Source of the DNA: Williamsia sp. CHRR-6
GTDB lineage: Bacteria > Actinomycetota > Actinomycetes > Mycobacteriales > Mycobacteriaceae
Direction: 5' to 3'
Assembly: GCF_018474015.1 (NCBI RefSeq)
Contig: NZ_JAHCSG010000002.1
Location: forward strand, 434,001-498,000
DNA: 64,000 nt
Positions within the stretch are counted from its first letter, which is position 1, and every line of letters begins with the position of its first letter. Position numbers and translations under genes: made by a program. Positions 25,242 through 36,540 of this stretch are shown here, in pieces. Under the pieces are notes generated by a model that did not search any database, was not told the DNA's origin, and saw only the letters and a program-made list of their open reading frames with translations.

Positions 25242-26174
25242 TCAGATCTTGCGTAGCCGCACCCGATTGATCGAGTGGTCGGCGTCTTTGCGCAGCACCA
25301 AGGTGGCTCGGGGCCGGGTGGGCAGGATGTTCTGCTCGAGATTGGGCAGGTTGATGCCCTGCCACAGTTCGCGTGCCGCGGCCACGGCCTCGTTGTCACT
25401 CAGCGAGGCGTAGGCGTGAAAGTGTGAGTTCGGGTCGGCGAACGCGGTGGAGCGCATGGCGAGAAACCGCGACACATACCAGGTCTCGATGTCCTCGATA
25501 CGTGCGTCGACGTAGACCGAGAAGTCGAACAGGTCCGAGACCATCAGCCGCGGTCCGGTCTGCAGCACGTTGAGACCCTCGAGGATCAGGATGTCGGGTT
25601 GACGGATGTGGTGGTGCTGGTCTTTGACGATGTCGTAGGTGAGATGCGAATAAACCGGCGCACTCACGTCCGCGGCGCCGGACTTGACCTCGGTCACAAA
25701 GCGCAGCAACGCCCGGCGATCGTATGACTCGGGAAATCCCTTGCGGTGCATCAACCCTCGCCGCTCCAACTCGGCGGTGGGATGCAAGAACCCGTCGGTG
25801 GTCACCAGGTCGACGCGTGGGTGTGACTCCCACCGCGACAGCAGTGCAGCCAACACGCGCGCGGTGGTCGACTTTCCCACCGCCACCGAGCCGGCCACGC
25901 CGATGACGAACGGGACCTGCCGGTCGGGCTGACTCTCGCCGAGGAAGGTGGAGGTGGCGGCGAACAAGCGTTGCCGGGCTGCCACCTGCAGGTGGATCAG
26001 ACGCGAGAGCGGGAGGTAGACATCGGCCACCTCGGACAGGTCGATCTGTTCGCCCAGGCCGCGGTAGCTGCGCAGCTCCTCTTCACTCATCGCCAGCGGC
26101 ACCGATTCGCGCAGCTGCCGCCACTGGGGTCGGTCGAGCTCGATGTACGGGCTCGGCTCGGTCACCCGTGCCAT
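25242..26174 (-). CDS. coaA: Type I pantothenate kinase
   Basis: First committed enzyme of coenzyme A synthesis, phosphorylating pantothenate. About 310 residues with Walker [38 protein letters not shown] and the LEGLNVLQ block of CoaA. ATG 26174 ([13 protein letters not shown]) was preferred over 26198. The 3' end is four bases from the stop of the convergent prenyl synthase gene. Confidence 0.94.
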   Translation of the reverse strand: MARVTEPSPYIELDRPQWRQLRESVPLAMSEEELRSYRGLGEQIDLSEVADVYLPLSRLIHLQVAARQRLFAATSTFLGESQPDRQVPFVIGVAGSVAVGKSTTARVLAALLSRWESHPRVDLVTTDGFLHPTAELERRGLMHRKGFPESYDRRALLRFVTEVKSGAADVSAPVYSHLTYDIVKDQHHHIRQPDILILEGLNVLQTGPRLMVSDLFDFSVYVDARIEDIETWYVSRFLAMRSTAFADPNSHFHAYASLSDNEAVAAARELWQGINLPNLEQNILPTRPRATLVLRKDADHSINRVRLRKI

Positions 26175-26302
26175 GGATGCTCGCGGTTGCGCCGCCACAG
26201 AGCGGCTCGTCGCATGGTCCCGGGTACGCGCGGCATGCCCTCAAGTGTCGCCAATGCCGTTGCGGATCGAAACTCGGGGGTGGTCCACGTAGCGTGGATC
26301 AC

Positions 26303-27517
26303 GTGAACAGCGACGACCTCGTCACCGAATACCTGCGTGTCGGATTGGCCTTCGACCGGCTCGAAGAGGGTTTTGTCGACGCCTACACCGGCCCTGCCGA
26401 GCTGCGTGCACAGGTGGCCGCAGCGCCGGCCCCCGAGCCCGCGGAGCTGGTTGGGCGGGTGGTGGGGTTGCGTGGTGAGATCGAGTCCAGCGACCTGCCG
26501 CCGGCCCGTGGCGAGTTCGTGGCCGCACATCTGCGGGCGATGGAATGCTCGGCGCGTCGGTTCGCCGGTGAGCAGATCGGTTTCGTCGACGAGGTACGCC
26601 AGTATTTCGACGTCGACATCGCCCTCGGTGACCCCGAGACCTACCGGCAGGCGCATCTGCAGATGTCGGAAGCATTGGGTGGTTCCGGCGACCTGGCGCA
26701 GCGGCTGCACGCGCACCGAACTGCCGACCAGATCCCTGCCGAGCGGGTGGGTGACTGTGTGGCGGCGTTCAGCTCGGCGCTGCGGGAGCGGGTGCGCGAG
26801 ATCTACCCGCTGCCCGACTCTGAGATCGTGGACTTCGAGGTGGTTTCGGACAAGCCGTGGTCGGGCTTCAACTACTACCTCGGCGACTATCGCTCGACGG
26901 TGGCCATCAACACCGATCTGCCGCAGTACATGTCGGCGTTGCCGCATCTGATCGCCCACGAGGCCTACCCCGGCCACCACACCGAGCACTGCCGCAAGGA
27001 GCAGTTGCTCGTCGGCGCCGGGCAACGCGAGCAGAGCATCTTCCTGGTGAACACGCCACAGTGTCTGATGGCCGAAGGACTGGCCGACCACGCGCTGGTC
27101 GCGGCCATGGGGCCGGATTGGACCCAGTGGGCGCAGGAGATCTACGCCGACCTCGGGCTGCGGTTCGACGGCGAGCGGGCCCTCCGGTTGGGCAAGGCGA
27201 GCGTAGGGCTGCAGTCGGTGCGGCAGGACGCGGCGCTGCTGATGCACGATCGGGGAGCCGACGCCGACACGGTGGTGGACTACCTCAGGACCTGGTCGTT
27301 GTCGCCGGAGAAGAACGCGCGCCAGGCCTTGCGATTCCTGTCCAGTCCGCTGTGGCGGGCCTACACCAGCACCTATGTGGAGGGGTATCGGCTGCTGCGG
27401 ACGTGGTTGGACGCCGGCACCGACCCAGCCCGGCCGGACAGTCGGTTGCAGCGGTTCGGTCGGCTGCTCGACGAGCCGTTGACCCCGGCGGCGTTGCGGG
27501 CGGAATTGTCGCCCTAG
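26303..27517 (+). CDS. DUF885 family putative metallopeptidase
   Basis: Protein of 404 residues with the DUF885 zinc motif HEAYPGHH (His219, Glu220, His225/226) and downstream conserved glutamate in LMAEGLADHAL. DUF885 proteins are predicted zinc-dependent carboxypeptidase-like enzymes, related to M32/M3-type folds; substrate unknown. The start is GTG 26303, seven bases after TAGCGT, a possible leaderless promoter. The next gene, glyA, follows after nine bases. Confidence 0.82.
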   Translation: MNSDDLVTEYLRVGLAFDRLEEGFVDAYTGPAELRAQVAAAPAPEPAELVGRVVGLRGEIESSDLPPARGEFVAAHLRAMECSARRFAGEQIGFVDEVRQYFDVDIALGDPETYRQAHLQMSEALGGSGDLAQRLHAHRTADQIPAERVGDCVAAFSSALRERVREIYPLPDSEIVDFEVVSDKPWSGFNYYLGDYRSTVAINTDLPQYMSALPHLIAHEAYPGHHTEHCRKEQLLVGAGQREQSIFLVNTPQCLMAEGLADHALVAAMGPDWTQWAQEIYADLGLRFDGERALRLGKASVGLQSVRQDAALLMHDRGADADTVVDYLRTWSLSPEKNARQALRFLSSPLWRAYTSTYVEGYRLLRTWLDAGTDPARPDSRLQRFGRLLDEPLTPAALRAELSP

Positions 27518-27520
27518 ACT
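27515..27520 (+). promoter_or_regulatory. -10 hexamer TAGACT of glyA (leaderless arrangement)
   Basis: TAGACT overlaps the DUF885 stop and ends six bases before the glyA ATG, so glyA may have its own promoter with a transcript starting at its start codon. Confidence 0.45.
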
Positions 27521-27526
27521 GAGGTC

Positions 27527-28837
27527 ATGACTCTGCATGACCTGACCACCGCGTCCCTGGCCGAAGTGGATCCCGACGTCGCCGCCGCGATGAACGGCGA
27601 ACTGAGTCGACAGCGCGACACGCTGGAGATGATCGCCTCGGAGAACTTTGTGCCGCGCGCGATCCTGCAGGCTCAGGGCAGCGTGCTGACCAACAAGTAC
27701 GCCGAGGGCTACCCGGGTCGCCGCTACTACGGCGGTTGCGAGTACGTCGACGTGATCGAGGACATCGCTCGCGACCGCGCCAAGGAGCTCTTCGGCGCCG
27801 AATTCGCCAACGTGCAACCACATTCGGGCGCCCAGGCCAACGCGGCTGTCCTGATGGCGTTGATGGAGCCCGGTGAGACGCTGCTGGGTCTCGACCTCGC
27901 TCACGGCGGCCACCTCACCCACGGCATGCGGCTGAACTTCTCGGGCAAGCTCTACGAGAACGTGTTCTACGGTGTCAGCGAAGCGGACTTCCGCATCGAC
28001 ATGGACCGGGTGCGCGAGATCGCCCTGGAGTCCAAGCCCAAGGTGATCGTCGCCGGCTGGTCGGCCTACCCGCGCACCCTCGACTTCCAGGCCTACCGCT
28101 CCATCGCCGACGAGGTGGGCGCGCATCTGTGGGTGGACATGGCGCACATCGCGGGATTGGTTGCGGCCAAAGTGCATCCGTCGCCGGTGCCCTATGCCGA
28201 TGTGGTGTCGACCACCGTGCACAAGACCCTCGGTGGTCCCCGCTCGGGTCTGATCCTGGCCAAGCAGGAGTGGGCCAAGAAGCTCAACTCGGCAGTGTTC
28301 CCGGGCCAGCAGGGTGGACCGCTGATGCACGCGATCGCCGCCAAGGCCGTCACCTTCAAGATCGCCGCCAGCGACGAGTTCGTCGATCGGCAGCAGCGCA
28401 CGCTGGAGGGCGCCAAGATCGTCGCCGAGCGGCTGATGGGATCGGATGTGGCCGGTGCCGGGATCTCGGTGCTGACCGGCGGCACCGACGTACACCTGGT
28501 CCTCGTCGACCTGCGGCACAGCGAGCTCGACGGCCAGCAGGCCGAGGATCTGCTGCATCAGGTGGGCATCACGGTCAACCGCAACGCGGTCCCCTTCGAT
28601 CCTCGTCCGCCGATGGTCACCTCAGGCCTGCGGATCGGTACCCCGGCGCTGGCCACCCGAGGCTTCGGTGCCGCGCAGTTCGCCGAGGTGGGCGACATCA
28701 TTGCAACCGCTCTCACCGCAGGTCAGAGCGCTGATGTGGCCACTCTTCGGGCGCGGGTGTCACAGCTGGCGTTGGACTTCCCGTTGTATGACGGTCTGGA
28801 AGAGTGGGGCATGCTCTCCACCCCCGTTCGTGCCTGA
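27527..28837 (+). CDS. glyA: Serine hydroxymethyltransferase
   Basis: PLP enzyme of 436 residues interconverting serine and glycine with tetrahydrofolate, the main source of one-carbon units. N-terminal motif [18 protein letters not shown]-type block ([12 protein letters not shown]), YPGRRYYGG, and the PLP-lysine motif [13 protein letters not shown] (Lys about 229) are intact. Order coaA-glyA-desA2-phoH2 matches Rv1092c-Rv1095. Confidence 0.97.
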   Translation: MTLHDLTTASLAEVDPDVAAAMNGELSRQRDTLEMIASENFVPRAILQAQGSVLTNKYAEGYPGRRYYGGCEYVDVIEDIARDRAKELFGAEFANVQPHSGAQANAAVLMALMEPGETLLGLDLAHGGHLTHGMRLNFSGKLYENVFYGVSEADFRIDMDRVREIALESKPKVIVAGWSAYPRTLDFQAYRSIADEVGAHLWVDMAHIAGLVAAKVHPSPVPYADVVSTTVHKTLGGPRSGLILAKQEWAKKLNSAVFPGQQGGPLMHAIAAKAVTFKIAASDEFVDRQQRTLEGAKIVAERLMGSDVAGAGISVLTGGTDVHLVLVDLRHSELDGQQAEDLLHQVGITVNRNAVPFDPRPPMVTSGLRIGTPALATRGFGAAQFAEVGDIIATALTAGQSADVATLRARVSQLALDFPLYDGLEEWGMLSTPVRA

Positions 28838-28882
28838 TCGCCGAGATTTAGCAGTTCCGCTGCGGTTCTCTATGGTGATCAG

Positions 28883-29746
28883 GTGACCAACAACGCCCAC
28901 GACGAGCTGATCATGGTGCTGGAGAAGGCGCTGCCCGAGATCGCCCTGGAACATGAGCAGGCGTACGTCGCGTGGAATCCGCATGACCTGGTCCCGTGGG
29001 ACGAGGGCCGCAACTTCGGTTTCCTGGGTGGTACCGATTGGTCCCCGAAGGATTCCCACGTCGCGCCGCGGTTGCGTGCTGCCCTGCTCGCGTTGTTGCT
29101 GACCAAGGACAACCTGCCGTCGTTCCACCGGGTGCTGGCCATCCACTTCCCGCCGTTCTCGGAGTGGCGTGAGTTCGTCGGTCGCTGGACCGCCGAGGAC
29201 AACCGCCATGCGATCGCACTACGCGATCACCTGGTGGTCACCCGACAGATCGATCCGCAGGTGGTCGAGGACCGGCGGATGCAGCATGTCACCCAGGGTT
29301 TTGCCCAGAACAGCACGGCCCGTACGTCTTTCGGGCCCGCTCGGGTGCTGGCGCTGATGGCGGTACACGAGTTGTTGAGCAACCAGTTCTGTGTTGCGTT
29401 GGCGGCGCTGGTGGACGACGAGCCGCTGCGTCAGATCTTGCTGCGCATCGCCGACGACGACGTGATCCAGGCGAACACGTTCATCGCGTTCCTCAACACC
29501 GGTCTCAACGCTCAGCCCGACGCCGTGGTCACCGAGATCGCCGCCGCCGTGGGCGACGCCGACCCGATCGGTGGGGACATCGCGGACTTCGAGGATGAGT
29601 ACGCCCTGCTGGGCGATCTCTCCGGTGACGCCGCGATCGACGCTGCGGTGACCACGCTGGTCGACGGGTTGTCGCTGCGTTCCCTCGACGGTCTCGGTCC
29701 GCAGGCCGAGGCGGCACGTCAGGGCTTGCTCGCGCGTAGTCGCTGA
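28883..29746 (+). CDS. desA2: Acyl-ACP desaturase-like protein, DesA2-type
   Basis: Soluble protein of 287 residues of the acyl-ACP desaturase family, by position the counterpart of Rv1094 (DesA2). Diiron ligands are partly changed: the first E-x-x-H is D-N-R-H in WTAEDNRH (about residues 108-111), and the second reads [11 protein letters not shown] where D-E-x-R-H is usual, so Glu becomes Asp and His becomes Gln. A central glutamate (AVHELLS) is kept. Activity or metal use may therefore differ from plant-type enzymes. GTG 28883 is preceded by TATGGT. Confidence 0.83.
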   Translation: MTNNAHDELIMVLEKALPEIALEHEQAYVAWNPHDLVPWDEGRNFGFLGGTDWSPKDSHVAPRLRAALLALLLTKDNLPSFHRVLAIHFPPFSEWREFVGRWTAEDNRHAIALRDHLVVTRQIDPQVVEDRRMQHVTQGFAQNSTARTSFGPARVLALMAVHELLSNQFCVALAALVDDEPLRQILLRIADDDVIQANTFIAFLNTGLNAQPDAVVTEIAAAVGDADPIGGDIADFEDEYALLGDLSGDAAIDAAVTTLVDGLSLRSLDGLGPQAEAARQGLLARSR

Positions 29747-29781
29747 CTGCGTTACCAACTGTTCACGAACACGCGGCGTCG

Positions 29782-29970
29782 GTGAAAGCCCTACGGGCGG
29801 CCCCGCGCGTACGTTGGCGGTTGACGGGCTGCGGGGAAGTGGTCCGTTCGGGAGGTTCATTCGTGGTTTGGTCACATACCGCGAGGGGGCCGGCCCCGGT
29901 CCCAGTGCCGGCCCGGTCAGCTCGAGCAACGCCGCGCGGGTGCCGCGACGGCCGAGGAGCCTTGAAGTGA
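29782..29970 (+). CDS. PhoAT-like small protein, partner of PhoH2
   Basis: Frame of 62 residues from GTG 29782 ([14 protein letters not shown] start, [10 protein letters not shown] in the middle) that overlaps the phoH2 GTG by four bases. In mycobacteria a small gene phoAT occupies this exact place and is reported as the antitoxin partner of the PIN-PhoH protein. Composition is basic, with Arg and Pro. Assignment rests on position, size and overlap; I cannot run a comparison. Confidence 0.5.
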   Translation: MKALRAAPRVRWRLTGCGEVVRSGGSFVVWSHTARGPAPVPVPARSARATPRGCRDGRGALK

Positions 29971-31265
29971 CCACACGCACTTACGTCCTTGACACCTCTG
30001 TGCTGCTGTCCGACCCGTGGGCGGTGACGCGTTTCGCCGAACACCAGGTGGTCCTTCCGCTGGTGGTGATCAGCGAACTCGAAGGCAAACGCCACCATCA
30101 TGAACTGGGATGGTTTGCGCGCGAGGCTCTTCGGATGCTCGACGACCTTCGGCTGGAACACGGTCGGCTGGATCTGCCGGTACCGATCGGAGACGAGGGC
30201 GGCACCGTCCAGGTGGAGCTCAACCACACCGACCCGGCTGTCCTGCCCTCGGGTTTTCGTACCGACACCAATGACTCGCGGATCTTGGCGTGTGCGTTGA
30301 ATCTTCGAGCCGAGGGGCTCGATGTCACCCTGGTCTCCAAGGACACTCCGCTGCGCGTGAAGGCGGGTGCGGTGGGACTGTCGGCCGACGAGTACCACGC
30401 ACAGGATGTGGTGGTGTCGGGCTGGTCGGGGATGGCCGAGGTGGACGTCGATTCCTCCGACATAGACCGATTGTTCGCCGATGGCGTCACTGATGTCGAT
30501 GCCGCACGAGAGTTGCCGTGCCACACCGGCGTTCGGCTGCTGGGTGGATCATCGAGTGCCTTGGGGCGGGTGAGTGCAGGTAAGCAGGTGCAGTTGGTGC
30601 GCGGCGAGCGGGAGGCGTTCGGGCTGCGCGGCCGTTCGGCCGAGCAGCGGGTGGCGCTGGATCTGCTGCTCGACGAGAACGTGGGCATCGTTTCGCTGGG
30701 CGGCAAGGCGGGTACCGGCAAGTCGGCGCTGGCGTTGTGTGCGGGTCTGGAAGCGGTGCTGGAGCGTCGGACCCAGCGCAAGGTGGTGGTGTTTCGACCG
30801 TTGTATGCCGTTGGCGGACAACAACTCGGCTACTTGCCGGGCAGTGAGGCCGACAAGATGGGCCCGTGGGCTCAGGCCGTGTTCGACACGTTGGAGGGCT
30901 TGGCTTCGACGGAGGTGATCGAAGAGGTGTTGAGCCGCGGGATGCTGGAAGTGTTGCCGCTCACCCACATTCGGGGCCGTTCGTTGCATGACTCGTTCGT
31001 CATCGTGGACGAGGCCCAGTCGTTGGAGCGCAACGTGTTGCTGACGGTGTTGTCGCGCTTGGGTTCTGGCTCGCGTGTGGTGCTCACCCACGATGTGGCC
31101 CAGCGGGACAACCTGCGGGTGGGTCGGCACGACGGTGTGGCTGCGGTGATCGAGAAGCTGAAGGGTCACCCGCTGTTCGCGCACATCACCCTCACCCGCA
31201 GCGAGCGGTCGCCGATCGCGGCGCTGGTGACGGAGATGCTCGAGGAGTTCGCGCCGGGAGCGTAG
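29967..31265 (+). CDS. phoH2: PhoH2: PIN-domain RNase fused to PhoH-type ATPase/helicase
   Basis: Protein of 432 residues. Residues 1-140 form a PIN nuclease domain ([41 protein letters not shown] with the acidic residues). The C-terminal PhoH ATPase has Walker [13 protein letters not shown] and Walker [12 protein letters not shown] plus [10 protein letters not shown]. PhoH2 proteins are ATP-dependent RNA helicase/RNases considered toxins in TA-like pairs. GTG 29967 follows GAGGAG. The upstream small gene may be the antitoxin phoAT. Confidence 0.92.
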   Translation: MTTRTYVLDTSVLLSDPWAVTRFAEHQVVLPLVVISELEGKRHHHELGWFAREALRMLDDLRLEHGRLDLPVPIGDEGGTVQVELNHTDPAVLPSGFRTDTNDSRILACALNLRAEGLDVTLVSKDTPLRVKAGAVGLSADEYHAQDVVVSGWSGMAEVDVDSSDIDRLFADGVTDVDAARELPCHTGVRLLGGSSSALGRVSAGKQVQLVRGEREAFGLRGRSAEQRVALDLLLDENVGIVSLGGKAGTGKSALALCAGLEAVLERRTQRKVVVFRPLYAVGGQQLGYLPGSEADKMGPWAQAVFDTLEGLASTEVIEEVLSRGMLEVLPLTHIRGRSLHDSFVIVDEAQSLERNVLLTVLSRLGSGSRVVLTHDVAQRDNLRVGRHDGVAAVIEKLKGHPLFAHITLTRSERSPIAALVTEMLEEFAPGA

Positions 31266-31346
31266 CGAGCGGGCGAGGTCGGGGGCTGCGCCGGGAGCGT
31301 AGCGAGCGGGCGAGGTCGGGGCTGCGCCGGGAGCGTGGCGAGCCGG
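31251..31346 (+). repeat. 36-37-bp tandem repeat at the 3' end of phoH2
   Basis: Two full copies (31251-31287, 31288-31323) and a partial third (31324-31346) of a GC-rich unit containing GGGAGCGTAGCGAGCGGG. The first copy includes the last codons and stop of phoH2, so duplication started at the gene end. The unit contains GAGCG-TAG-CGAGC-type near-palindromes. Confidence 0.85.
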
Positions 31347-31436
31347 CTGGTGGTCGATCTGTGGTCACTTCGTGATGTGGCCGAGATCGATCGCCGGTCG
31401 GTTTGTCCGCATACTCTGATGGTGTCAGAGTTACGT

Positions 31437-32162
31437 ATGTTGTCGATGTGGCGTGTGGGACTGGAACGCCGTGTGATGTTCCGCTCAGTGCTCGCCATGT
31501 CGGTCGCTGTCGCCGTCCTGTCGGGTGCCCTGGGGTTGGCACCTGCAGGCGCGGTGCCGGTGGCCACGCCACCTGATGCGTCTGGACCGCCGGGATTCCC
31601 CACTTCCACGCAGATGGTTGCCGTCATGGTGGACACGCAATCGGCCACGGTGGGCACGGTGACCGCGTGGCAGCGACGCAACGGTGTGTGGGTGGCGGTG
31701 ATCGGGCCGGTGCCTGCACGGGTGGGCAGCGCCGGCATCGGTTTCCCCGCCGACAACGTCCCCCGGACTCCAGAGGGGACCTTCGCCCTCGATCAGGGAT
31801 TCGGCCGGGAGCCGAACCCGGGCACCAAACTTCCGTATTTCCAGGCAGATCGGCAGGACTGGTGGGATGAGCTGCCCGGCTCGCCCACGTACAACACCCA
31901 CGTCCGTCAGGTGAACAGCCCCGGTGGAGACAGCGAGAACCTGTACGACAGCGGCCCGGTGTACGACTACGCCATCAACATCGCTCACAACCCCGCGCGC
32001 CGCGCGGGATACGCCTCGGGGATCTTCTTGCACGTCACCGACGGAAACCCGACGCTGGGCTGCGTGGCGGTGGACAAGGCGACGATGATCGCGATCCTGC
32101 GATGGATAGACCCCGACGCCGATCCGGTGATCACGATCGGGTTGGCCTCTGTCCGAGCGTGA
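31437..32162 (+). CDS. L,D-transpeptidase (YkuD)-like exported protein
   Basis: Exported protein of about 241 residues: signal peptide (basic start, then SVLAMSVAVAVLSGALGLAPAGA) and a YkuD-like domain with YDYAINI, HVTDGNPTLGCVAVD, where His and Cys (TLGC rather than the usual S-x-G-C) form the likely catalytic pair. L,D-transpeptidases make 3-3 peptidoglycan cross-links or attach proteins; this subfamily resembles the exported Rv0309 group. Several in-frame starts exist (31419, 31437, 31476); I chose 31437, with a TACTCT -10 at 31412-31417. Confidence 0.75.
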   Translation: MLSMWRVGLERRVMFRSVLAMSVAVAVLSGALGLAPAGAVPVATPPDASGPPGFPTSTQMVAVMVDTQSATVGTVTAWQRRNGVWVAVIGPVPARVGSAGIGFPADNVPRTPEGTFALDQGFGREPNPGTKLPYFQADRQDWWDELPGSPTYNTHVRQVNSPGGDSENLYDSGPVYDYAINIAHNPARRAGYASGIFLHVTDGNPTLGCVAVDKATMIAILRWIDPDADPVITIGLASVRA

Positions 32163-32436
32163 GTCGGCGGCGGCGTATGGGTTCACCGGGGGGCGTTGGC
32201 GCGTGTGCTGCGAGCCACCTATCCAGCCATCAAGCGCGCGTCGCCGGGCAGCACGGTCATCGCCACCGGTCTGAGCCGCATCGTCGGATCGGACTTATGC
32301 CGGTCCGGTGTTCATCTACAGCATTCGCGACCTGTCGGCTGATCCGCGCACGTTGAACAACCGGGAGACTCGCTTCGGTGCGTTGCTGACCTACGATTAC
32401 AAGCTGAAGCCGGCCTTCTTCCTGCTCAAGCGGTAG
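32163..32436 (+). pseudogene. Glycoside hydrolase remnant (internal deletion)
   Basis: One frame reads ALARVLRATYPAIKRASPGS then TVIATGLSRIVG, and another reads VFIYSIRDLSADPRT, RFGALLTYDYKLKPAFFLLKR before TAG 32434-32436. These look like a middle segment and the C-terminus of a cellulase-like (GH-A clan) hydrolase joined by a deletion and frame change. No start or signal peptide remains. It lies between two intact genes and is non-functional. Confidence 0.6.
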
Positions 32437-32470
32437 GGGGTTTCGGGCGTCGATCGATCGAAAGGCGACT

Positions 32471-33097
32471 GTGTATCCGCAGCAACCAGACCCTCAGCAG
32501 CCGTATGCGCAGCCGCAGTACGCCCAGCAGCCGTATCCCTTGCAGCAGTACCCGCAGGCGTCGTATCCGCAGCAGCCGTATCCCCAGGCGCAGCCGGCCT
32601 ACGGGCCGCCGGTGCACTATCGGTGGGTGGCTGGTCCCGGTGACGCCGGGCGGTTGGCGCGCGACACCTTCGTGGCGTGGACGACAGAGCCGCTGGCCCT
32701 GATCTTCGATGCCATCGCGGTGGTCGTGGTGCTCGGGTTGGTGCTGCTCAACGTCGCTGACGGTGATGGCGGCGCGGGCGCGTTGAAGCCGATCGTCGGA
32801 TGGGGCGTGATCTTCGCGCTTCTCTTCGGGATTCGTTTCCTGTCGCTGCGGTTCAAGTACGGTAAGGTCGCCGCGCCCGGCGCTTCGTGGACGTTGGGTT
32901 TCACCCCGAACTCGGTGGTGATCACCAGCCCGCACGGGATTCAGAACATCCACTTCGCGCTGATCAAGCCGCCCAAGCGCGTCGGCCAGAGCTTCTACCT
33001 ACCCAACCGCTCGATCGGAGCAACCGGCATCACGCTGCCCGGTGGTCTGTTGCCTCCCGACGCACTGAACCACCTGCAGCGCAGCGCCACCGGCTGA
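32471..33097 (+). CDS. Membrane protein with Pro/Gln/Tyr-rich N-terminus (YcxB-like)
   Basis: Protein of 208 residues starting at GTG. Residues 1-47 are repeats of PQQPY/PQ type. Two membrane helices follow (about 78-97 and 112-126), then a C-terminal domain (LGFTPNSVVITSPHGIQNI, VGQSFYLPNRSI) that recalls the YcxB-like family of small cytoplasmic domains. Function unknown. A very strong hairpin ends the gene. Confidence 0.7.
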   Translation: MYPQQPDPQQPYAQPQYAQQPYPLQQYPQASYPQQPYPQAQPAYGPPVHYRWVAGPGDAGRLARDTFVAWTTEPLALIFDAIAVVVVLGLVLLNVADGDGGAGALKPIVGWGVIFALLFGIRFLSLRFKYGKVAAPGASWTLGFTPNSVVITSPHGIQNIHFALIKPPKRVGQSFYLPNRSIGATGITLPGGLLPPDALNHLQRSATG

Positions 33098-33102
33098 TCC
33101 GA

Positions 33103-33148
33103 CCCGTGAGCGTTTTTGGAGGGTAGGCCCTCCAAAAACGCTCACGGG
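33103..33148. terminator. Bidirectional hairpin terminator
   Basis: Perfect 21-bp inverted repeat (arms 33103-33123 and 33128-33148, loop TAGG) between convergent genes. A T5 and matching A5 tract are inside the stem. Confidence 0.85.
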
Positions 33149-33160
33149 CGCGGAGCGCAC

Positions 33161-34570
<1,410 letters not shown>

Positions 34571-34595
34571 GGACGTCAGCCTATCGACGGCGCGG

Positions 34596-35603
34596 TCAGA
34601 CGCCGAAGTCGATGGAGGCGAACTCGCGCAGCTTGGCCAGCTGATGCACGGCCTCGATGCGGCGGATGGTGCCCGACTTCGACCGCATCACCAGCGACCG
34701 GGTGGTGGCCCCCGTGGGGCGGTAGGTCACCCCGCGCAGCATGTCGCCATTGGTCACCCCGGTGGCACAGAAGAACATGTTCTCGCCGCTGACCAGGTCC
34801 TCGGTGGTGAGCACCCGGCCCAGGTCGTGCCCGGCGTCGACGGCCTTCTGCCGCTCGGCGTCATCACGCGGCCACAGCCGTCCCTGGATCTCTCCGCCCA
34901 TGCACTTCATCGAGACCGCGGTGATGATCCCTTCGGGCGTGCCGCCGATGCCCATCAACATGTCGATGGTGCTGTAGTCGCCCGCTGCGGCCACCGCGCC
35001 GGCCACGTCACCGTCGGAGATCAGCCGCACCTTGGCGCCGGCGTCGCGCACCTGCGCGATGAGATCGGCATGCCGCGGTCGGTCGAGGATGACCACGCTG
35101 GTGTCACCGACCTCGATGCCCTTGGCCTTGGCCACCGACCGCACATTCCACTCCACCGACTGGGTGATGTCGATGGCGCCGCGAGCCTCGGGGCCCACGG
35201 CGATCTTCTCCATGTAGAACACCGCCGACGGGTCGAACATGGTGCCCCGCTCGGACACCGCGATCACCGCGATGGAGTTGGGGCGGCCCTCGGCCATCAG
35301 CGTGGTGCCGTCGATCGGGTCGACGGCCACATCCACCTCAGGCCCCTCGCCGTTGCCCACTTCTTCGCCGTTGTAGAGCATGGGGGCTTCGTCTTTCTCG
35401 CCCTCACCGATCACCACCACTCCGCGCATCGACACCGTCGAGAGCAACTCCCGCATGGCGTCCACGGCGGCCTGGTCGCCACCCTTCTTGTCGCCGCGGC
35501 CCACCCACCGGCCGGCCGCCAGCGCCGCTGCCTCGGTGACGCGCACCAGTTCCATCGCCAGGTTTCGGTCCGGCGCCTGGGGTGTGCGGGTGGAATCGGA
35601 CAT
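34596..35603 (-). CDS. glpX: Fructose-1,6-bisphosphatase class II
   Basis: Gluconeogenic phosphatase of 335 residues of the GlpX family: [15 protein letters not shown], metal/substrate site [12 protein letters not shown], and [13 protein letters not shown] chose ATG 35603 ([20 protein letters not shown]), as upstream residues are not conserved. In mycobacteria GlpX is the main FBPase. It is transcribed ahead of fumC and divergent from the DUF4245 gene. Confidence 0.95.
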   Translation of the reverse strand: MSDSTRTPQAPDRNLAMELVRVTEAAALAAGRWVGRGDKKGGDQAAVDAMRELLSTVSMRGVVVIGEGEKDEAPMLYNGEEVGNGEGPEVDVAVDPIDGTTLMAEGRPNSIAVIAVSERGTMFDPSAVFYMEKIAVGPEARGAIDITQSVEWNVRSVAKAKGIEVGDTSVVILDRPRHADLIAQVRDAGAKVRLISDGDVAGAVAAAGDYSTIDMLMGIGGTPEGIITAVSMKCMGGEIQGRLWPRDDAERQKAVDAGHDLGRVLTTEDLVSGENMFFCATGVTNGDMLRGVTYRPTGATTRSLVMRSKSGTIRRIEAVHQLAKLREFASIDFGV

Positions 35604-35692
35604 CGGGGCCTCCTGGGATGTGGGGTTGTGGGGCAGATCACCAGCTAGAAGCCCCACCAGGTATCGCGAACCATCCTGTCATGCGCAGGGTG

Positions 35693-35698
35693 GATACT
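35693..35698 (+). promoter_or_regulatory. -10 hexamer GATACT of the DUF4245 gene
   Basis: GATACT ends six bases before GTG 35705, which predicts a leaderless transcript and guides the start choice. Confidence 0.4.
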
Positions 35699-35704
35699 GG
35701 ACGG

Positions 35705-36289
35705 GTGGCTGCCAAACCCCGCATTCTCACCGATCACAAAGACATGATCTGGTCCTTGATCCCGCTGCTGGTGATCTGCGTGATCATCGCGGCGGTGTCT
35801 GGCAACTGCGCAGTGGGTTTGTCCGGCAAGGCCGACGAAGACCGCACACCCGCCTACGACATCCGCGCCGGGCTCACCGCCGACGCCTCGACCATCGGCT
35901 TCCCGATCCGGCTCCCCGAGATTCCCGCGGGGTGGAAGCCGAACTCGGGCAGCCGTAAACCCGTTGACAACACGGTGGTCAGCAACAGCGGCTTCATCAC
36001 CAACAACGGTGTCTACATTCAGTACTCGCAGACCAACGCCCCCGAGGACTCGCTGGTGGGACTGCTGAGCACCGATCAAGCGGTGGGCAAGGGGACCGTG
36101 AACGTGGGCGGCCGTCAATGGGTGCAGTACTCCGACGGCAGCAAGCGCCAGATCTGGGTGGCCAACTTCGGTGACGTCCGAATCGGGTTGTCCGGCAGGG
36201 CCGGTGACGACGATTTCCGAACCCTGGCCGCCGCCGCTGCAGCGGCCCCGGTCGTCAAGGCGAACTCGCTGCCGCGCCCCAGCGGCTAG
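35705..36289 (+). CDS. DUF4245 membrane protein (Rv1100-like)
   Basis: Protein of 194 residues with one N-terminal membrane helix (WSLIPLLVICVIIAAVSGNC) and an extracytoplasmic DUF4245 domain (IGFPIRLPEIPAGWKPNS, VQYSDGSKRQIWV). Role unknown, conserved in Mycobacteriales. It faces glpX as in Rv1099c-Rv1100. The gene ends at the left boundary of a low-GC insertion. Confidence 0.83.
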   Translation: MAAKPRILTDHKDMIWSLIPLLVICVIIAAVSGNCAVGLSGKADEDRTPAYDIRAGLTADASTIGFPIRLPEIPAGWKPNSGSRKPVDNTVVSNSGFITNNGVYIQYSQTNAPEDSLVGLLSTDQAVGKGTVNVGGRQWVQYSDGSKRQIWVANFGDVRIGLSGRAGDDDFRTLAAAAAAAPVVKANSLPRPSG

Positions 36290-36540
36290 ACGCGGTAGCG
36301 GATTTCTATGGCACCAGGCGGATGAGAAACGGGTAGCCAAAGTCCACATAAGCCACCGTCATAATGTGCTGATACCTTATTGTGGTAATTGTGATGGAAA
36401 CGTAGAACAAGCCGTATCATACACTGTTGGCGACAGCTCGAAACGACCGCTGGACACTCAATCGGGTCTTTCGGAGTACGTCCCACGGCCCTAAGGGCCG
36501 ACTAGAGATGTGATTGGGCCGGGAGGGGCGGCGGATCGAG
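36290..36540. other. AT-richer spacer at the left edge of an inserted gene cassette
   Basis: This 250-bp stretch is visibly richer in A/T (for example around 36350-36430) than the neighbouring genes. I see no gene, tRNA or direct repeats of an attachment site. It probably carries the promoter for the next gene pair. Confidence 0.5.

Noticed and set aside
26162-28558. 798-codon open frame on the minus strand opposite the DUF885 and glyA genes
   Set aside because: It is a high-GC shadow frame: the plus strand has two recognised genes there and the minus-strand protein has no family features.
36290-36540. Attachment site of an integrative element at the cassette edge
   Set aside because: I found no direct repeats shared with 39403-39521, no tRNA and no integrase gene.
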